From Paragonimus skrjabini miyazakii (lineage: Eukaryota > Platyhelminthes > Trematoda > Plagiorchiida > Troglotrematidae), in the NCBI GenBank assembly GCA_014338405.1, contig JTDE01001369.1, positions 30,499 to 94,498 on the forward strand: a stretch of DNA of 64,000 bases, in the 5' to 3' direction. A program made the translations under genes and the position numbers. Each line of letters begins with the position of its first letter. Within the stretch, counting starts at the first letter, position 1. Below are positions 58,624 through 64,000 of this stretch, in pieces. The notes beneath the pieces are model-generated. The model did not search any database and had not been told where the DNA came from. It saw nothing but the letters and a program-made list of their open reading frames with translations.

Positions 58624-61600
58624 TCGAATCGACATATCCAATGCACACAACACATATCTTGAGAATGAAGGGTCTGAGTTTTCTCACCGTAATCGAGTGT
58701 TTCAAAAGCAGTCCATGTCCGGTCGAATTCACACCACAAACTTCACCGCTTGCATACTTGTGAGCTTATCTGTCAACAGTCTGACGAGTTCTTTCAGACC
58801 AACAGAAAACGTGACGACTACGGCAGGTATTTGCTTAACAGATCCCTTTTTATTGTGCTGCACAGTAGACTATATAGATATAACGGTCTACTTACTTTCA
58901 TTCAGTCTTTCTGTATACATTTAGGCTGTCGATAAACACTTGGCTCTGTAGTAACTTTGATGACATCATCATAACAAGTTCGAAAGTAGTATAAAAACCA
59001 AACAACAATATCGATTGCCTGTAAAGCATCGCAAAGATAGCCAGTCAGTGTATAACGCACAAGTGATACTGTTTAGTGAATTACTATTTGCAGTACTATA
59101 GAAGAGATATGTTACATGACTCATAATGAACTAACCAGCCAATGCGAAGACAAATACTCAAACAGAGTACGAATTCATGAGTGAGGCAAGGAGCAGGTGA
59201 ATACTAGTTGAAGGGACTCACGTTGTCTTCATTATCCAAATAGTATGAGTCAGCACATCTGCAAATGTAATTGTCCACAGCAAAAAACCAATCGTCGTAT
59301 TGTTTATATTCACACTGCAAGTAAAGTAAGAAAACAGATTATGGCGTTACACTTAAGACCATACTGATGGCGCATGAGACGGCAGTCAATGAAAGGCTTG
59401 AAATAAATAGCCTTAGATTTGGTTGAGGTAAGTTTGAACTCACTCACACTTGATCATAGCCTCTGTAGTCAGGTAAACGATTAGGCCAGCCCATCTCAAA
59501 AGTTGAGTAGCCTGAATATTATTCACAATCGAATGAGAGCTTACATGTGATACTTCAGTTCTATCTAGAGTGAGGCTAGTGACATACTGGTTAGAAGTGT
59601 CACCTCACAAAGACTTGAACCGGGGTTCAGATACAGGTCAGGAAAATATGTGTATTGCTAATGAGTTTCAACGGATTCTATTTTGCTGTAGTCTGACTTC
59701 ATTGCCAGTGGCTTCTTTAGATCGGCCATATTTACGAAAATCATTAAGACTGTCGCAGTTTTCTAACCGTGTTATCCACGGAAATACAGGCTTTATGTAA
59801 ATATACAGTTCTTTTCTTCAGTTTGCGCACCAGTAGCTTACCAAAACTGGTCGATTTTGGTCATCCATGTCATCAGACAAGATTAAAAGTGTGCAATGAC
59901 CTTGCTAAATACGGATTGCATAGCTGTCTTAGAATACAGTTGTGTGGGATGAACAGTCTTACGTGTGCATGGAGTGCTCAGCACACCAGTCCGACTAAAC
60001 ATCGAATACAATCCCAGTGAGTGACCATTTACATTCTTCATCTGTGTACATAATTTGCACCATTTGGTACACTTGAGTCACATAATAAGTTGGGAAAACA
60101 TTTAGTTAGGGAACGGAACAAGCTCAAGGTAACTGTACAGAAGACAGCCATTACTGAAGTGGACATGTATAAATGGATTTTATGAAATCAACGCGAATGA
60201 AGGGAACATTGCGAATGTAGAAGACAGCGATGGCTGAAAAGAATTGTTCTGCGAATTCGTGGTGTTGAATCATGTTAAAAAAGTTAGTCGACCGTTTACA
60301 GCCTTTGGTTCGAATTGCCAGCAAGGCAGAACACATGTGTACATGTGTACACTCCATCTGCTTACACGTGTGCGTCAGCGATACGCACTAACATATTTAT
60401 CCCACTGGCTGAACCTAACGAACGTCGAAGTCGTTCTGTTCTTATTGGTCGTTCTCTGGATGCCTTCTGATTCATGCTTGCGTGCTGTCTGTTGTTGTCT
60501 GACAAAGGCCGGGAAACGAGTCGAAAAGCCAGTGAAAGGAAATGTGCACAAATACGAAACACATGATAAACTACTCGTACATTTTTTACAGGCCGTCGCT
60601 AATCATACACTTGTGTACGTATGTATGCAGTGTTAAACACGTGTAATCGATGTCGTGAATGAAACGAAATCAAAGGGGAATTTAAAAACAGGCAGAGATG
60701 TTGTCAGGCTCCTCGCAGAGTAGAGTTACAGTTTATTCTGAAGATCGATCGACACGACACGGTTAAGTGAATAGTCTGAACGGTTTGATGACTAATAGCC
60801 ATAAACGAAAAAAGAGGTAGCTATGCTGTAGTCAGTGAACGTATTACGATTTACAGGAAACCATGTTCTCCGTTCCAAACATGTGCAAACTGTTATATTT
60901 GAAGATATCAATTGTTCGAGTATCTGCACTATTCCCAGTGTGATTAACTTCACAATAACTATGCACAAGAATATGATTGGTCCTTCAATTATTGGCCTTC
61001 TTTCACCTTAAAAAGTGTTTGTTTTTTAAACATTGACGTCAAATTTTGTTTATAAATGATGCAGCCATACAGCGTTCCGAGTTCTGAAATCCTCGCAGAG
61101 ACAGTTGGCTGATTGGTAGATCCAGGAATGTCTGAGTGATTGATCAAGTGGAGCACCGTTTCGGGCGTTTTTCACATATGGTCATTCGGTTATTCTAATT
61201 CTATCTTACAGACGATTTCCACTGCTCATTAGCCCGCTGTCTACCTTGTTCAGCGCGACTGCTGTTCCGTATATTTGGTCGCTTGTTCTTGTATGACAAT
61301 TTTGCAGGAAAAAACCTGCAGTTCGCAGGGTTGAAAGATCGCAAGACCCATAAATAGCCAAAGACGCTTATTTTTATCTCTCATCGTGAGAGAGAAAACT
61401 GACAGCAATAGGTAGTAGCCTTGACTGATTTGAAAAAGCCTTCGAGTTGCATGCTAACAAATTCCAACTTATTAGCACTAGTATTAAGACGGGATAATAC
61501 TTTGGTCAACCACTCGTTTCCAGCAAAGTTGGCCAAGTCCAGTTGCTATTTTATCCCTAAAACGAAATACGTCTAAATTGGTTGAATTGGTGAGCGCTAA

Positions 61601-63248
61601 TATTAACTGTTGAGGTTGGCACTGTATTGTCAGTCTACACATCTAATCATTTGATGGACACTAAAGACACACAAGGGTAGTTGGATAGCAGAATCTTGAT
61701 ATGAAATTTTCAAATCCCCCCTCCATAGCTTGTGACTCACTCATTAGTGCACAAGTTGCATAAACACATTTTCTGGTTCTGGTTACACTCCAGCCAAAGC
61801 CTGGTCTTAACAAGTTTGAAGCACCTCACAAGTAATGTATTTGGTCCATTACTTAGTACCAACCTGATCCTGCTTGACAGCATCTACATCAAACTGGTTC
61901 ATCCTTGTCAAACATCAGTGCTTAATGCGGCAAAGATAAAGTCAGTCTTGCATACACTATCGAAAACACTTGCAGATGAAGTGCTTATTTAAATTATAAC
62001 GCAGGTCTACGGTCGTCACGAATAAAATTGGTCGCATGTTGCAGTATGGAATCAAATGTTTACTGTTATTTACACACAAATTGTAATGTCAAAGAGCAGG
62101 TGGTCCCATGTGGTTGCCCGTAAACATTGTCTTGGTCGTATGAACGCAATGAGTCCTCCTGACGAATGTTATTTACAGTTAATGGAAGGAATATGGATAT
62201 CCGATGAGGTTCACTTTCCAATACAAATAGTCCCAAGACAGGTTTCATCGGTTCAAGCTACCACAACTTACCTGCTTGAGGAAGGAGCATATAAAAAGTT
62301 TGTTCTTGACATAAGTTTTGCGGACCATAACCTATTGTCTTCCGAGTTCCAAGTCGGTAGAGAAACGCCCGTAAAACGCCCTCAACTGACCAGTGCATAT
62401 TAGAAAAACGTCGACCGGGAAGTTCATGATTGAGCGCGAGTCACGAAATGCATTAGCCATTTTGATGGTTTTCTCTTTCGTCACCGTAACGTGAAAAGTT
62501 TAAGCATAAGATCAGTGTCGATGTACCCCAAATGAGGGCCAAGTGAGATTGACAGTCTTTTGTTTAACCGCATAAGTGAGTGAGTTTGAACTGCGACTTT
62601 AGACGCGAACAGTTAACTCAGCGAGGTGTCAGGTGGATCAGATATCCATCTGACTGACGTGACAGCTTCAGAATGGTACTGTTTGTCTCCGCACACAATA
62701 AACCATCATGACTAGGTCTACCGCGTAGATACTGCGTTCTAGAAGTGATTCTCGCACAGTCGTGCAGATGGGCTAGGCACATTCGCCTGTGTAGGTGGTG
62801 TGAATTCAACAATGAGGGGGGAAATTTTATTGGTGTACAGTTTAACTAACAATCAACGGAATGCAAAACCAATCTCTAGATACATTAATGAACCATGCTA
62901 AGCAAAGATTCGTAAGACAACTGGATTCGAAATTCTACCGGGGCGCTGTCCTACTGTATCATGTAATCACTGTTCGTTGTTTGTTCAATGAACAGTTGGT
63001 AGGATATCGAACGATAAACAGAGTAGGGACAAGGTAACTAAATCGGCATTCTGTAAACACTGACATAAAAACATTATCACCTAATATATTGATGCTCGAA
63101 ATGAAAGAGAACGACTATACCAACGAATGACTACTACACCAGTGAGTCAAGCGAAACAATAGTCATTATGACTCTGACGCTAGAGAAGGTGAAGTAATGA
63201 TATAGCTGAACTATAATTGTGTGTGGAATATATCAACATTAATGCTTC
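58624..63248. other. stretch without a supported gene
   Basis: Contains a family A SINE tail fragment (59437-59470). Plus-strand frames of 130 codons (60244-60636) and 115 codons (62056-62403) are open but lack motifs or convincing splice structure. Confidence 0.4.
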
Positions 63249-63395
63249 TTGATGTCCACCCTCAGCCTGAAACTCCACAACTGGTTTCGTCGTTGCTTGG
63301 ACTCATCAAGTAGAGACAGCCTGAATTGGAGATCGAACCGGCCACCTTTCGTGTTACAGACGAACGTTGTTATCCACTCAGCCACCAGGCGTACG
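63249..63395 (-). repeat. family C repeat, head part
   Basis: On the minus strand: CGCCTGGTGGCTGAGTGGAT (A-box-like), CACGAAAGGTGGCCGGTTCG (B box), CTGTCTCTACTTGATG. It points away from the copy at 63480, forming an inverted pair. Confidence 0.55.
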
Positions 63396-63479
63396 ATCAA
63401 GGCTTGTGATAGAGAAATTTGTATGTACTTGAGTTATAGCTTGGTTACACCTCGCTAGTCTGGATGAACACAGTCCACA

Positions 63480-63725
63480 AGCGATGCTTATAGAACTGGT
63501 CGCCGACCGGTTAATAGCGCTAACTCGTAACACGAAAGGTAGCCGGTTCGATCTCCCGTTCAGATTATCTCTACTGGACGAAACCGGTCGTTGAGTGTCA
63601 GTTTGAGGGTGAGCATCAAGAAGCTTTACATACACAATTTCGAATCCCTGCAGCCGTAACCGGTGTAAACTGGCAATCCGAGGTGGAGCGTGTTCATACA
63701 CATTAGCGGGGTGCAAACAAGCCAA
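63480..63725 (+). repeat. dispersed repeat family C with tRNA-like B box
   Basis: Contains CACGAAAGGTAGCCGGTTCG (B box GGTTCGATCTC), TTTGAGGGTGAGCATCAAGA, CTGGCAATCCGAGGTGGAGC and ACATTAGCGGGGTG. Relatives lie at 63249-63395 (minus), 55861-56050 (minus) and 56065-56150 (plus). Confidence 0.55.
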
Positions 63726-64000
63726 AACTTGAGTGTATATCAACATTAAGTTTATCACACTTACTTTTGTCGTTGTGCCGCAAAGATGAATGTTCAAGCT
63801 GCACTGGTTCACTGTGAAGTTTCTTAGATCCAATTCAAAAAAGAAGCTATAAACGGACAAGATGAGAGTTTTCAGCAGAAGAAACTAGTTAGAGTAAGAA
63901 GCGTTTGAAAGCAATAGTTCAGTGAGAATCAGCTACAAGTTACAATCAAGCACAGACAGTTACAACAACCGTAGTAAGTTAGATCATGAGGATTCGATAA

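Noticed and set aside
60244..60636. 130-codon plus-strand frame
   Set aside because: No motif. The DNA around TCTGACAAAGGCCGGGAAACG looks more like a retroelement terminal region than a gene.
62056..62403. 115-codon plus-strand frame with an ATG start
   Set aside because: Codon use is plausible but there is no family resemblance and no upstream or downstream exon to connect.
1..64000. CRISPR arrays, bacterial operons or phage-type systems
   Set aside because: Spliceosomal introns, SINEs and LTR elements show a eukaryotic nuclear genome; no regularly spaced repeats were seen.

Overview
The window looks like a repeat-rich, intron-rich animal genome, most likely a parasitic flatworm (digenean fluke). 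That organism call is inference: it rests on long introns, low gene density and the kinds of transposons present (an RTE-type non-LTR element, a Ty3/gypsy element, a Penelope-like fragment and tRNA-derived SINEs). A run of exactly 100 Ns at 30227-30326 shows it is a draft scaffold.

The main content is one gene on the minus strand: a class C orphan G-protein-coupled receptor of the GPR158/GPR179 family. Nine exons between 47017 and 7143 join with matching intron phases and GT/AG borders at every junction. They give 588 codons plus a stop, running from the juxtamembrane cysteine motif through TM1-TM7 and the RGS-binding helix to a low-complexity tail. The N-terminal Cache/EGF-like ectodomain lies further upstream. 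Four short candidate exons at 47368-50590 may be parts of it, but no signal peptide or start codon was found. A symmetric 36-nt mini-exon at 42687-42722 could be a cassette in intracellular loop 1.

The introns are filled with mobile DNA. The 15.3 kb last intron (7606-22882) carries a degraded Ty3/gypsy element on the gene's own strand (about 12.35-19.63 kb). Its integrase is interrupted by an end-to-end RTE insertion (13038-16912) bounded by a perfect 10-bp target-site duplication. The same intron also holds a 68-bp-arm palindrome at 20451-20606. The 7.3 kb intron at 25780-33113 holds a 128-bp-arm inverted repeat made from two SINE copies, the assembly gap, and candidate plus-strand exons of unknown identity.

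LTR copies related to the gypsy element lie at about 2.86-3.19, 5.11-5.63 and 37.03-37.35 kb. Three dispersed families with tRNA-like promoter boxes recur through the window. A truncated Penelope-like element at 57948-58623 keeps a GIY-YIG endonuclease between inverted terminal repeats. The first 7.1 kb and most of 50.6-64 kb hold no gene I can support.
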